This document shows, piece by piece, positions 1 through 8,058 of a stretch of 55,892 nucleotides of DNA. The notes under the pieces are model-generated. The model worked only from the letters and a program-made list of their open reading frames with translations. It ran no database searches and was not told where the DNA came from. Both the position numbers and the translations under genes were made by a program. Every line of letters starts with the position of its first letter. Position 1 is the stretch's first letter. The DNA comes from Chitinophagaceae bacterium UBA2375 (GTDB taxonomy: Bacteria > Bacteroidota > Bacteroidia > Chitinophagales > Chitinophagaceae), in contig DDTB01000012.1 in NCBI GenBank assembly GCA_002343985.1, positions 1 to 55,892 on the forward strand, written 5' to 3'.

Positions 1-60
1 AGCCTATTGATAGGCTAAAAAATATTAAAAATACTTTCTTATACATTTTATAAATTCCTT

Positions 61-1389
61 TTATAGTCCAAAATATTGATGGCCAGTAACAATACTACTA
101 TTTATACTGTGATTAAGAATAGTCCCAAAACCATTTGGGGTTAATAGCCACGTTGATATTGGGGCAGGTCCAGGGTCTCCATGATTATAGTGGTAGTTTT
201 GCAAATTTACTCCTGACTCTGTTAGAACATTGCTGATAACGTTTGTACAGTGCATACCAAAGATACTGTAGGTTCCTGGACTAGTTAAATAATCATTTAA
301 TTTTGTCTCAATAGAACTTGCCTGATTTTGAGTGATCCTTAACGTGTATTCAGTAAACCCATCGGTTTTATACTTAGCGTCAAATTGTCCTCTTGTAAGT
401 ATTCTCATTACGCCTTTACTTCGGATTATACTCCCTGTTGGATAGTATCCATATACCTTTCCCCCGACTTCAAGTGCGGTATGTCCAACATCATTCCATC
501 TATTAACGCCACGCTCTACAATAAGAACTTTAATATTTATAGCTCCCTGCAGATCTCCCAATTGAGTCCACTTCACTCCAACACCTACTCCAGCTAAATT
601 TTCATGCCCATCACCTGCTATTCTTGGATCAAAATTATACCTGCTCCAGAATCCATAATTACCAGATTTATTTATACCAAAACGATCACCAAACGACATT
701 TGTTCCAATACCGCATCGGAACTCAATCCCTTAAAATTATAATAATGCCCACTTCCGCTTCCTTGACCACCAAAACCTTCATCAGTGTTACTAACACCCC
801 AATCAAAAAATCCGATTTTATTCCATAGTATTTCATTTACCCAACCTACATGGTAATTCCCATCTGGACCTTTCTGCATTCTTCCATTATTTAAAGTTAA
901 TGCATCTCCATTGGGATCATTATACAAGACTGGATTATTTCCAGAGTAATTATAAGGTGATCCAGTTATATAGAATTCAGCTAAGATATCAACCCCGGTA
1001 AACCTCCCAATCTGCGCATCATACTTCCTAAAAAACGTATGATAATACTCAACCCCATTCTCTTCCCATTCACTGCCGGCATTGAAAGCATAAGGTGTTT
1101 TTGATTTTAATTGAGCCCGGGAGCTGATGGCGCCCATCACAAGCCCAAAGGGATAGTAGCTCTTTTCTTCTACCAGCGGGCCGGTGAAATGCCGTACAGT
1201 CAAATCATCAAAATATACATCCTGCGGGCTTTCATTGCTTACGTACACAAAGAGATAACCGTTTTTGCTCACCAGTTGCTCAGGGGCTATCAATGCCTGC
1301 TTCTCTGTACCGGGCTGCACCTGCATCACCCCGAAATTGGAAGATACGTAATTGAATTGCTCGTCGAACCGCCACGGTTCGTGGCTCAA
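61..1389 (-). CDS. 5'-truncated RHS core with papain/NlpC-like C-terminal tip
   Basis: Polymorphic-toxin type RHS C-terminal fragment of 442 residues. Residues 8-155 are RHS-associated core (SYYPFGLVMG, YHTFFRKYDAQIGRFTGVD, NNPVLYNDPNG), after which sequence diverges as expected for a toxin tip. In the tip, GHTALEV (His303) and GMHCTN (Cys381) in that order resemble a circularly permuted papain/NlpC-P60 fold; this is inference from motif order only. There is no signal peptide and no RHS N-terminal repeat region. Homology to the second cassette (residues 148-280 of the frame at 2305-4131) starts at FDEQFNYVSS, directly after the palindromic repeat at 1372-1384, so the first seven codons are repeat-derived and the true start is doubtful. 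No immunity gene is visible within the 60 bases left of the stop; one could lie outside the window. Confidence 0.75.
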   Translation of the reverse strand: MSHEPWRFDEQFNYVSSNFGVMQVQPGTEKQALIAPEQLVSKNGYLFVYVSNESPQDVYFDDLTVRHFTGPLVEEKSYYPFGLVMGAISSRAQLKSKTPYAFNAGSEWEENGVEYYHTFFRKYDAQIGRFTGVDILAEFYITGSPYNYSGNNPVLYNDPNGDALTLNNGRMQKGPDGNYHVGWVNEILWNKIGFFDWGVSNTDEGFGGQGSGSGHYYNFKGLSSDAVLEQMSFGDRFGINKSGNYGFWSRYNFDPRIAGDGHENLAGVGVGVKWTQLGDLQGAINIKVLIVERGVNRWNDVGHTALEVGGKVYGYYPTGSIIRSKGVMRILTRGQFDAKYKTDGFTEYTLRITQNQASSIETKLNDYLTSPGTYSIFGMHCTNVISNVLTESGVNLQNYHYNHGDPGPAPISTWLLTPNGFGTILNHSINSSIVTGHQYFGL

Positions 1390-1390
1390 T
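1372..1390. repeat. Palindromic repeat half at RHS truncation point
   Basis: CCACGGTTCGTGG (1372-1384) is itself a short inverted repeat (CCACG-GTT-CGTGG) and is followed by GCTCA, giving the left part of the dispersed element seen whole at 4687-4709. It abuts the first RHS-homologous codon of the cassette at 61-1389. Confidence 0.7.
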
Positions 1391-1841
1391 AAATTTTTGC
1401 TGAAAAAAAAACATCAAAAAGACCTACCTTCTTGTCTCGGTGCTGAGGAATCCAGGATAAACACTGCACAACGCCGATCCCGCTACAGCGGGACCAACTG
1501 GGATTGACCAGCAGTAGGTCGATGACAGCTTCCTCTAAAATTTACTGCAGTAGCTATACCCCCCATTAAGGCACGGTCATTAACATGCTACCACAAGCCT
1601 TTCATTTGAAAGCGTTTGTGGATTGTTTGGCATGAGCTTCTCGATGAATAATTTCAACTTTGACTACTCCCGATATTTGTGACTGTCGAAAAGATTCTGT
1701 TTCTTGTCACACAGACGGCTAAACACTATACTGCGGAATTGGCAAGGAACAATTGATAGATAAAGAGAGCCATTATCTCGACAACAAAAATTGTTTCCAG
1801 AATATGGTTATTGTGTAGAATCCTGTCAAATAAAACGCATT
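1391..1841. other. Non-coding gap between RHS cassettes
   Basis: No credible gene in either strand. The stretch holds a hairpin TCCCGCT-ac-AGCGGGA at 1478-1493 and a long-range inverted repeat GACCTAC (1421-1427) with GTAGGTC (1514-1520). It may contain regulatory or decayed mobile sequence; nothing further can be supported. Confidence 0.5.
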
Positions 1842-2297
1842 TCAATAGTCTGGACCATATAACTTTCTTTTTGTTCCATATGTAACCCTAATTAAAACGG
1901 TGTTAACAAGCAAGATTAAGGTAAATACTGGTAAATTAAAGGTGTATTTCAACAACCCCAATATATACAAAAGTAAATCAATTGTACCCCCGCCTAATAG
2001 GGCCCCATCTATTGAAAGCCGAGATTTGAATCCTAACTCATCGCGAAAATATTGACCTATTTTCATTATGTGAGAGTAGAATAGACTTCTGCTTTCCTTT
2101 TTACTTAATTGGAGACCTTTTTCGGTAACAAAATCAATATATTGTTCAATTAGAAGAGAAACTGAATCCTTTCTAGTACTTGTAAGGTCTTTATAATGAT
2201 ACAAGAAATTATAAATCGAATTGTAATGAATCTTGCGCCGATGTGAAAAATCTAGAGATTCACACATCTTTTCCCACTCATTGCAACTTTTTATCAT
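1842..2297 (-). CDS. Small membrane protein, candidate RHS immunity protein
   Basis: About 151 residues if started at the ATG at 2297, seven bases after the stop of the RHS frame; an upstream ATG at 2351 would overlap that frame by 47 bp. The N-terminal two thirds are polar and helical in character (many Lys, Ser, Tyr). The last 50 residues contain two hydrophobic stretches (IDLLLYILGLLKYTF and VFTLILLVNTVLIRV) consistent with a membrane hairpin. I do not recognise the family. Its position directly behind a toxin-like RHS tip and its AT-rich composition fit an immunity gene; that role is inferred from context only. Confidence 0.6.
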   Translation of the reverse strand: MIKSCNEWEKMCESLDFSHRRKIHYNSIYNFLYHYKDLTSTRKDSVSLLIEQYIDFVTEKGLQLSKKESRSLFYSHIMKIGQYFRDELGFKSRLSIDGALLGGGTIDLLLYILGLLKYTFNLPVFTLILLVNTVLIRVTYGTKRKLYGPDY

Positions 2298-2304
2298 ATT
2301 TGAA

Positions 2305-4131
2305 CTAGTATAATTTTGGCAAAATAGGTAAATATCCCTGTGCCGTATCATAATAATCTAATAGCGCTGATATGGCCTCATAGGTTATCGGATTAAAGGT
2401 GCTATTTGCCCAAGTCATAAGTCTTTGATGAGTTGTCGTCATAGGACCAAAATACATGGCCAAAGCTGTTCCCAATGTGTTTCTAGATTGATTCAACAAA
2501 ATATATGTATTTGCTCCGAAATTATAATATGCATCTCCGATTCTGCCGCCCAAGCTTAGAACACCTCTTCCTAAACCCGAAGCTGCAGACATAATAAGGG
2601 GAGAAGCAGACGCAGCTAGTGCTGACCCAGCCATTGACCCCAAAAAGACAGCTTCAAACCTTTTTCCGTCAAGATATCTTGCATGGTGCGCTGCAAGCTT
2701 ACTCAACGATTCGGTGTAGCTATTTCTGTCACCTGATTGAGTGAGTGGCGCTCCTTTGGTCAGTCTGTCCCTATATAAAGAATAATTTTTGTCAAACATA
2801 GCGTCGAATTTCTCAACGCTTCCCATGAAATGAAAATAGGCATCCCTATGAGTTTCACCCCACTCCATTGCTGTACTCCACAATGTCTGATCGGAAATAA
2901 ACACTCTGCCTACCATCACTGTATTTAATGTAATTACATTATTCCCGTTCTCATCTTTATCCTCATTTCTATCATATCTAAACCCAGAAACATTTATCCA
3001 AAATCCAGTTTGGCCATTTTTCTTACTTCCTCTCTCCATTATGTCGCCAAATTGAATTTGCATATCAGAAAAAGTTCCTCCCCCACCATTAGCAGGACTG
3101 CTGTCTAATGAACCAAAAAACAACCAACGTGTGAACTGGTGTTCAAAACTATTAACACCATTCTCCATTACATAATTGATCAAAGATTTGGCATCTTTAA
3201 ACTGTGCAGGATTAACAAAATCGGAAGCCGCCCCTGTAGGATCAGAAATTAGAATTGGATTGTTTTCAGAATATTGATACGGAGAGTAGTTAAGATACTT
3301 CTCTGACAATATATCAACTCCCGTAAAACGCCCAATCTGCGCATCATACTTTCGGAAAAATGTATGGTAATACTCTACCCCATTCTCCTCCCACTCACTG
3401 CCGGCATTATATGCATAGGCTGTTTTAGCTTTCAATACCGCCCGGGAACTGATGGCGCCCATAACAAGCCCGAAGGGATAGTAGCTCTTTTCCTCTACCA
3501 GTGGGCCAGTGATATGCCTGACGGTGAGGTCGTCAAAGTACACATCCTGCGGACTTTCATTACTGACATATACAAAAAGGTAACCATTTTTGCTGACCAG
3601 TTGTTCCGGAGCAACCAGGGGTTGCTTCTCTGTTCCTGACTGCACCTGCATCACCCCGGAATTGGAAGACACATAATTGAATTGTTCATCAAACAGGATC
3701 CAGTTCAGATAAGCCCTTGGCCGGTTGTTGTCGTACGGACGATTGCCGTTCAGGAACTGCAGTAAATTCGGACTCAGGGCGCCACCAACAGACGACATAT
3801 TGGTTGCTTCCAGCTTTCCGCCACTGTTGCCAATAATGGCACCGGGAAGAATAGACAACAGCTCGGTTGCCAGATTGGTGCCGGATGAAGGTTGTTGCGC
3901 TGCCGTATTGTAAAAAGACCAGGTGTTGATCTGCACCCTGTCACCCGCCATAACCTTGAGTACCAGCGATGGGCCCGTTTTCTTATTGGTTCCGGGTGAT
4001 GCATTTAGCCTGGAAACCTTTGTGTTCTCGGCTTCCTGGTCAAACCCGGCTGGTTTATTGTTAACCGTATTAACCGGATTATAGATATTTGAAAATAGAG
4101 CATTCTCCAGTGTTTCATTGGACGGTTCCAT
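2305..4131 (-). CDS. RHS core plus novel C-terminal tip (downstream part of a frameshifted gene)
   Basis: A 608-residue frame. Residues 1-299 are RHS-associated region ending in the core motif IGRFTGVDIL and NNPILISDPTG; residues 300-608 form the variable tip. The tip has an Asp/Asn/Gly-rich segment near 385-400 and a small-residue hydrophobic stretch near 493-528 that could insert in a membrane; I do not recognise it as a known toxin. The apparent ATG at 4131 is internal to the ancestral gene: the preceding frame at 4115-4777 continues into it if one copy of the 7-bp tandem duplication at 4158-4171 is removed. The protein may therefore not be made with its upstream portion. The neighbouring gene at 1842-2297 is the candidate immunity gene. 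Confidence 0.75.
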   Translation of the reverse strand: MEPSNETLENALFSNIYNPVNTVNNKPAGFDQEAENTKVSRLNASPGTNKKTGPSLVLKVMAGDRVQINTWSFYNTAAQQPSSGTNLATELLSILPGAIIGNSGGKLEATNMSSVGGALSPNLLQFLNGNRPYDNNRPRAYLNWILFDEQFNYVSSNSGVMQVQSGTEKQPLVAPEQLVSKNGYLFVYVSNESPQDVYFDDLTVRHITGPLVEEKSYYPFGLVMGAISSRAVLKAKTAYAYNAGSEWEENGVEYYHTFFRKYDAQIGRFTGVDILSEKYLNYSPYQYSENNPILISDPTGAASDFVNPAQFKDAKSLINYVMENGVNSFEHQFTRWLFFGSLDSSPANGGGGTFSDMQIQFGDIMERGSKKNGQTGFWINVSGFRYDRNEDKDENGNNVITLNTVMVGRVFISDQTLWSTAMEWGETHRDAYFHFMGSVEKFDAMFDKNYSLYRDRLTKGAPLTQSGDRNSYTESLSKLAAHHARYLDGKRFEAVFLGSMAGSALAASASPLIMSAASGLGRGVLSLGGRIGDAYYNFGANTYILLNQSRNTLGTALAMYFGPMTTTHQRLMTWANSTFNPITYEAISALLDYYDTAQGYLPILPKLY

Positions 4132-4157
4132 AGTCGCCTGGTAGAACGACGTGTCCT

Positions 4158-4171
4158 TGCCTTCTGCCTTC
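4158..4171. repeat. 7-bp tandem duplication (TGCCTTC x2) causing frameshift
   Basis: TGCCTTC at 4158-4164 is repeated at 4165-4171. Removing one copy restores a continuous RHS reading frame across 4115-4131. Confidence 0.8.
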
Positions 4172-4686
4172 TGTTAAAACGGTCCTTATATTTCCCTGCC
4201 GGTCTTTGACGTAATACTGGTAATCAAAAGCCTCATACATCTCGCCCGTCTGGAAACTTCTCCGCATGACACGCCTTACACAGCCCTCTTCCATCAAAGA
4301 ATACTGTAAAGTATCATTGAGGTAGACAAATCCCGCTATGTACACGTACTCTTTCTGCACTGTTTGCCCGCCTTCCTGCCCTGAAATCTTCTTCCTAAGC
4401 AGATTACCCGCAGCGTCATATTCATATCGCGTAGTGCTTTTATCAGCAATCACAATAGAATCCGGCTTATCCAAAATATTGTACACAGCGCCATTTCCGC
4501 CTCCGGTTTGGTGCATCCGGCGGTTATTATCCTTTACAATATTTCCACCAACGTCATAGGCATAGTCATCGGCCGTGATGGAAGTGTCTTTAAAATGGCC
4601 CGGGGTCTGGTCTGCCACAAGATCAGTTACCTTTCTAAGCAGGTTGCTGTTTGAGAAATATTCATAGCGCAATGAGTCCAACCGCC

Positions 4687-4745
4687 ACGGTTCGTGGCTC
4701 ACGAACCGTTCTGCATAACCCTTCCGCCGTGGTCCGTGGCTCAAG
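4687..4745. repeat. Dispersed palindrome, one intact and one degenerate copy
   Basis: ACGGTTCGTG-gct-CACGAACCGT (4687-4709) is a 10-bp perfect stem with a 3-nt loop. A degenerate copy follows (CCGTGGTCCGTGGCTCAAGAACC, broken here as CCGTGGTCCGTGG then CTCAAGAACC, about 4726-4748). The intact copy marks the 5' truncation point of the RHS frame at 4115-4777. Confidence 0.75.
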
Positions 4746-4877
4746 AACCATTGCCGGATAAACCCATCACTAGCCATTGGCTAAAAGCCAGACGACGGTG
4801 AAAAAACCGAGAGGTTCAACAACGATACAAGTACCACTGCCGAAGCTACAGTAGCACCAAAGCCCAATCGTAGCTGC

Positions 4878-4916
4878 CCGATGCGCGGCTGTAACGGCGC
4901 ATCGGCGGCTTTTTTT
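4878..4916 (+). terminator. GC hairpin with T-run
   Basis: CCGATGCGC (4878-4886) pairs with GCGCATCGG (4897-4905) and is followed by CGGC and a T-run (4910-4916). It is part of the composite repeat described for 4800-5000, so its role as a working terminator is uncertain. Confidence 0.45.
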
Positions 4917-4947
4917 GTTCCTTTTTTTCCGCAAAAAAAGGAACAAA
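4914..4947. terminator. 15-bp A/T-rich perfect hairpin
   Basis: A 15-base arm (4914-4928) and its exact complement (4933-4947) flank a 4-base loop CCGC. The arms end in T7 and A7, so the structure could act in either direction. A diverged equivalent lies near 54094-54130. Confidence 0.5.
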
Positions 4948-4982
4948 GAATAGGCAAGACTACCGCCATGACAAAAACATGT

Positions 4983-4997
4983 TTCGTGTGCCACGAA
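4983..4997. repeat. Dispersed palindrome copy
   Basis: TTCGTG-tgc-CACGAA, perfect 6-bp arms. With flanks, GCCATGGTTCGTGGCACACG and two more bases on the minus strand are identical over 22 bp to the copy at 53967-53988. Confidence 0.75.
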
Positions 4998-5121
4998 CCA
5001 TGGCAATAGCAAAATAAGCTGGCCAATCCTCTAATCTCTCCATTGCTGTAAGTTACACTATTACTGTCCGCCCTGCGTTGTTGGTCATAAGACGCAACAA
5101 GGGCATACACAACAGCAAAAT

Positions 5122-5351
5122 CGTTTCGTATGCCACGAACCAAGGCGAGCGTTTCATGTGCCACGAACCAAGGCGAAATCGTTTCGTGTGCCACGAACCG
5201 AGGCGAGCGTTTCATGTGCTGTGCCACGAACCAAGGCGAGCGTTTCATGTGCCACGAACCGAGGCGAGCGTTTCATGTGCCACGAACCAAGGCGAAATCG
5301 TTTCGTGTGCCACGAACCGAGGCGAGCGTTTCGTGTGCCACGAACCGAGGC
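5122..5351. repeat. Eight-unit tandem array of the palindrome-containing repeat
   Basis: Units start at 5122, 5150, 5180, 5208, 5241, 5269, 5299 and 5327, with lengths 28, 30, 28, 33, 28, 30, 28 and 25. Each has the core TTCRTG-tgc-CACGAACCRAGGCG. Units 2-3 (5150-5207) and 6-7 (5269-5326) are identical over 58 bp, so the array also grew by a higher-order duplication. Open frames across it are repeat translations, not genes. It lies upstream (minus-strand sense) of the RHS cassettes. Confidence 0.85.
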
Positions 5352-5479
5352 TGTTGAAAAAAACTTTAATCAACACAAACCCCGGTTGCTAACCGGGTAA
5401 TTTATACGGCATCAAGCGATCCCATCAAATTCCCGATAACCGAATGGCTGTATCGGCGGGAACACTTGCGCCAGAGGGG
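5352..5479. other. Short non-coding spacer
   Basis: Contains a hairpin CCCGGTT-gct-AACCGGG near 5381-5397 and no gene. It separates the repeat array from the end of the P1 peptidase gene. Confidence 0.4.
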
Positions 5480-6655
5480 CTAACGGCCATATTTTTTCAT
5501 CAGTTCCTGCAAGCGTTGATGAGGGATGGCAAACCAGGTATTGCCATTAATGCCTTCCATATCTTCCGCGGCCACCAAAACATTGATGATGGCTTCTTCG
5601 GTCGCTTCCACCGTAGCCTGGAACACCTGGTCAAGATGCCATTTGGGAATGACCGTCCAGGTTTCTTTCGTGTATGCCTTATTGTGAGTTGGCGTTGCTG
5701 TACTCAGCGCTAGGAAAATCTCACCCGAACCATCATGCGAAATGGTGCCGGTACGGGCAATGCCGTGTGTGACCCGCTTGGCTACCTGCTTGAGTTGAGA
5801 GGGCAGCAGAGGCGCGTCGGTGGCCACAATGGCAATGATGGATCCGTCTTTCCGCTTCAGGTTATGCATAACCGGTTGCTTGTCGGTGATCTCGCGGCCC
5901 ACAGGCACGCCGGCCACCACCAGCTCCTCCCTTCCGCCAAAATTGGCTTGCACAAAAACGCCCAGTGTATAGGTAGTGGAGTCGATCGTAAACTTCCGTG
6001 AAGCCGTGCCGCTTCCGCCCTTGAAGCCATAAAGCGCCATACCGGTGCCGCCGCCCACATTTCCTTCCTGCACGGGGCCGCCTTTCGCTTTTTCGAGCGC
6101 TTCCCACACATGCTCCGGCTTCACATGCCTTCCGTTGATATCGTTCAGCATGCCATCCCAGGTTTCGCCAACCACGGGTAACCCAAAGGAGAAATCAATA
6201 AAATCGCCTTTTGAAAACCGTTTAAAATTCCAGGCCCCGATCGCGTCGCGCACCACCCCCACGCTGTTTGTATTGGTGATACCGATGGCGCCGTAGCCTG
6301 TGCCAAAATCCTCGATATAGGGCAGGCCAGTCATCTCCCCATCCCCATTCAATGAAAACCATGCTGCCGGGTAAGATGCATCCGTTTTGCCTTTTGGCAA
6401 TATAACGGTAACGCCTGTACGAACAGGGCCCTTGCCATATTCCAGTTTGCCCGACCCGCTGATGAGCGTGGTATAGCCCACTTCAATGCCGGGCACATCG
6501 GTGATGGCATTCATCAGACCTGTATTTCCCGGGAACGGTATGCCCAGGTCGCGTGCGCGGGGCTTAGCCGGAACAGACTGTGCGCAGGTTTCGGGCAACG
6601 CGGTGCCGCTCAGCATTAATGCCAGGAGGGCCATGCGGTATGTAAAGGGCTTCAT
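5480..6655 (-). CDS. P1 family peptidase (DmpA/beta-aminopeptidase-like), exported
   Basis: A 391-residue member of the N-terminal-nucleophile P1 (DmpA/BapA) peptidase family, which releases N-terminal residues or beta-amino acids. Residues 1-25 form a signal peptide (Lys/Arg then a hydrophobic core ending GTALPETCAQ), so it is predicted periplasmic. Family hallmarks are ITNTNSVGVVRDA near 127, the GNVGGGTGM loop near 198, FKGGSGTASR near 211 and the autoprocessing site: cleavage is expected between Gly271 and Ser272 in DGSIIAIVATDAPL, making Ser272 the nucleophile of the beta chain. Full length for the family. It stands alone, with the UmuC gene 89 bp upstream on the same strand. Confidence 0.88.
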   Translation of the reverse strand: MKPFTYRMALLALMLSGTALPETCAQSVPAKPRARDLGIPFPGNTGLMNAITDVPGIEVGYTTLISGSGKLEYGKGPVRTGVTVILPKGKTDASYPAAWFSLNGDGEMTGLPYIEDFGTGYGAIGITNTNSVGVVRDAIGAWNFKRFSKGDFIDFSFGLPVVGETWDGMLNDINGRHVKPEHVWEALEKAKGGPVQEGNVGGGTGMALYGFKGGSGTASRKFTIDSTTYTLGVFVQANFGGREELVVAGVPVGREITDKQPVMHNLKRKDGSIIAIVATDAPLLPSQLKQVAKRVTHGIARTGTISHDGSGEIFLALSTATPTHNKAYTKETWTVIPKWHLDQVFQATVEATEEAIINVLVAAEDMEGINGNTWFAIPHQRLQELMKKYGR

Positions 6656-6744
6656 GTGCTTCCGTTTTTCCGAAGGTAAGCGTTTATATGCAGCAGGGCA
6701 AAGCGCCTGCGCAACAACCTGCTGCCAGTTGCAGCGGCCATGGC

Positions 6745-8016
6745 TCAGTGAACTTCAAACAGTTCCTCCCATCTTGTAGTAAACCTTTTGCTGCGGAGCT
6801 CCTGCCGCATTTTCCAGTCGCGCCGGGTACCCGATGCGGCGAACTTCACCATATCGTTCCGCATGCTGAAATTCACATTATCAATCACCTGCATCAGTTG
6901 CTTTTCCTGCAGGCGGGCGGGCGGTTCAAACAGATTAAACTGAACGGAATCGCCGGGCACAATATCCCCCAATATCACGCCGGCCTTGATATAGCGGATG
7001 CCGCTCCTGTACAGTTGCTCTACTAACGGCATCGCGTACTCGATAAATGTATGGGTAAGCGCTGTTGCAGAAGGCAGGGTGATGTATGCCGAGCTGGAGG
7101 ATGGCTTGTATTCATAAGAAGGCGCCGGGTCGTTGACCACCACAAAAACCTGCAGCGTACGGGCCGCGCAGTGCTGCCGCCGGAGTTTTTCCGCGGCCCG
7201 GGTGATATAGGTAGCCACGGCTTCCTTGAGTTCCCTGAGTTCAAAAACGGGCTTGCCGAACATGCGGGTGGTGGCAATCATCTTCTTGGTTTGCAGGGGG
7301 TCTTTCATGTCGATGCAGGGCTCGCCCCGGAGTTCGCGGACCAGGCGCACCCCCACTACGCCCCCGAGTTGCTTGCGGGCCCAGTCCTCGCTCATCTGCC
7401 GGAGGTCCCAACCGTTATTGATATTAAAGAACCGAAGCTTCCGGGCATAGGCGCCGCCCACGCCCCAGATATCTTCGACGGCGGTTTTCAGGAGGGCTTC
7501 GCGCTGCGCCTCCGCCGTTGCCAGAACCATCACCCCGCGGGTGCCGGCTTTATCTTTTTTCGCGAGCCGGTTGGCCACTTTCGACAACACTTTGGTGGGC
7601 GCAACGCCAATAGATACCGGTATGCCCGTCCATTCCTCGGTGGTCTGTTTCAGGTAAAGCGCGTAGGCATGCAGTTGCTGCGGGTCGATGCCGCTGAGGT
7701 CAAGGAAACATTCATCCACAGAGTACACTTCTACAGACGGGCTCAGCCTGCGGAGGGTTTCCATGACGCGCCAGCTCATATCGCCATATAAGTGGTAATT
7801 GCTGGAAAACACGGCCACGCCGTGCGCCTCAATCTCCTTGCGGTGCTGGTAATACGGGCCGGCCATCTGTATCCCCAGGGCCTTGGCTTCATCCGTGCGC
7901 GACACAATGCAACCATCGTTATTGCTCAGCACCACCACGGGCTTTCCGTGCAGCGCCGGCTTGAACAGCCGTTCACAGGCGCAGTAAAAACTATTGCAGT
8001 CAACAATCGCTTTCAT
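6745..8016 (-). CDS. umuC: Y-family DNA polymerase, UmuC subunit
   Basis: Translesion polymerase of the UmuC/Pol V type, 423 residues from the ATG at 8016. That start is preferred over 8043 because the family begins directly with the palm strand (MKAIVDCNSFYCACERLF). Metal ligands are visible: Asp6 and the SVDECFLDL motif with Asp101-Glu102. The helix-hairpin-helix segment (EDIWGVGGAYARKL) and the little-finger and C-terminal UmuC extension follow. It lies 42 bp downstream of umuD on the same strand, so the two form an operon. A bypass role after DNA damage is established for the family; partner binding here is inferred. Confidence 0.93.
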   Translation of the reverse strand: MKAIVDCNSFYCACERLFKPALHGKPVVVLSNNDGCIVSRTDEAKALGIQMAGPYYQHRKEIEAHGVAVFSSNYHLYGDMSWRVMETLRRLSPSVEVYSVDECFLDLSGIDPQQLHAYALYLKQTTEEWTGIPVSIGVAPTKVLSKVANRLAKKDKAGTRGVMVLATAEAQREALLKTAVEDIWGVGGAYARKLRFFNINNGWDLRQMSEDWARKQLGGVVGVRLVRELRGEPCIDMKDPLQTKKMIATTRMFGKPVFELRELKEAVATYITRAAEKLRRQHCAARTLQVFVVVNDPAPSYEYKPSSSSAYITLPSATALTHTFIEYAMPLVEQLYRSGIRYIKAGVILGDIVPGDSVQFNLFEPPARLQEKQLMQVIDNVNFSMRNDMVKFAASGTRRDWKMRQELRSKRFTTRWEELFEVH

Positions 8017-8058
8017 ATTTTTTCTACCCTGCCGGGCATACATCCCGCAGGCACATCT

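Larger units (their letters stand above)
4115..4777 (-). pseudogene. Upstream part of frameshifted, 5'-truncated RHS gene
   Basis: A 220-residue frame. From DSLRYEYFSNSN onward it is typical RHS/YD-repeat sequence (DYAYDVGGNIVKDNN, TTRYEYDAAGNLLRKK, YQYYVKDRQGNIRTVL). The end (RRQGHVVLPGDYGTVQ) is out of frame: deleting one 7-bp unit at 4158-4171 restores TEGKDTSFYQATMEPSNE, joining smoothly to the frame at 2305-4131. The first 30 residues (MASDGF to SHEPWR) are encoded by the palindromic repeats at 4687-4745, not by RHS sequence, so the gene is cut off at its 5' end exactly at the repeat. The full-length RHS N-terminus is absent. Assembly or base-calling error is possible but a clean 7-bp duplication is a typical replication-slippage event. 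Confidence 0.75.

Noticed and set aside
5122..5351. CRISPR array
   Set aside because: The units are contiguous with no unique spacers, vary only by small insertions, and no cas genes are present.
4770..5400. Protein-coding frames across the repeat array and hairpins
   Set aside because: Their translations are repeated HEPRR/ATNQGERF-type words from the DNA repeat in several frames on both strands.
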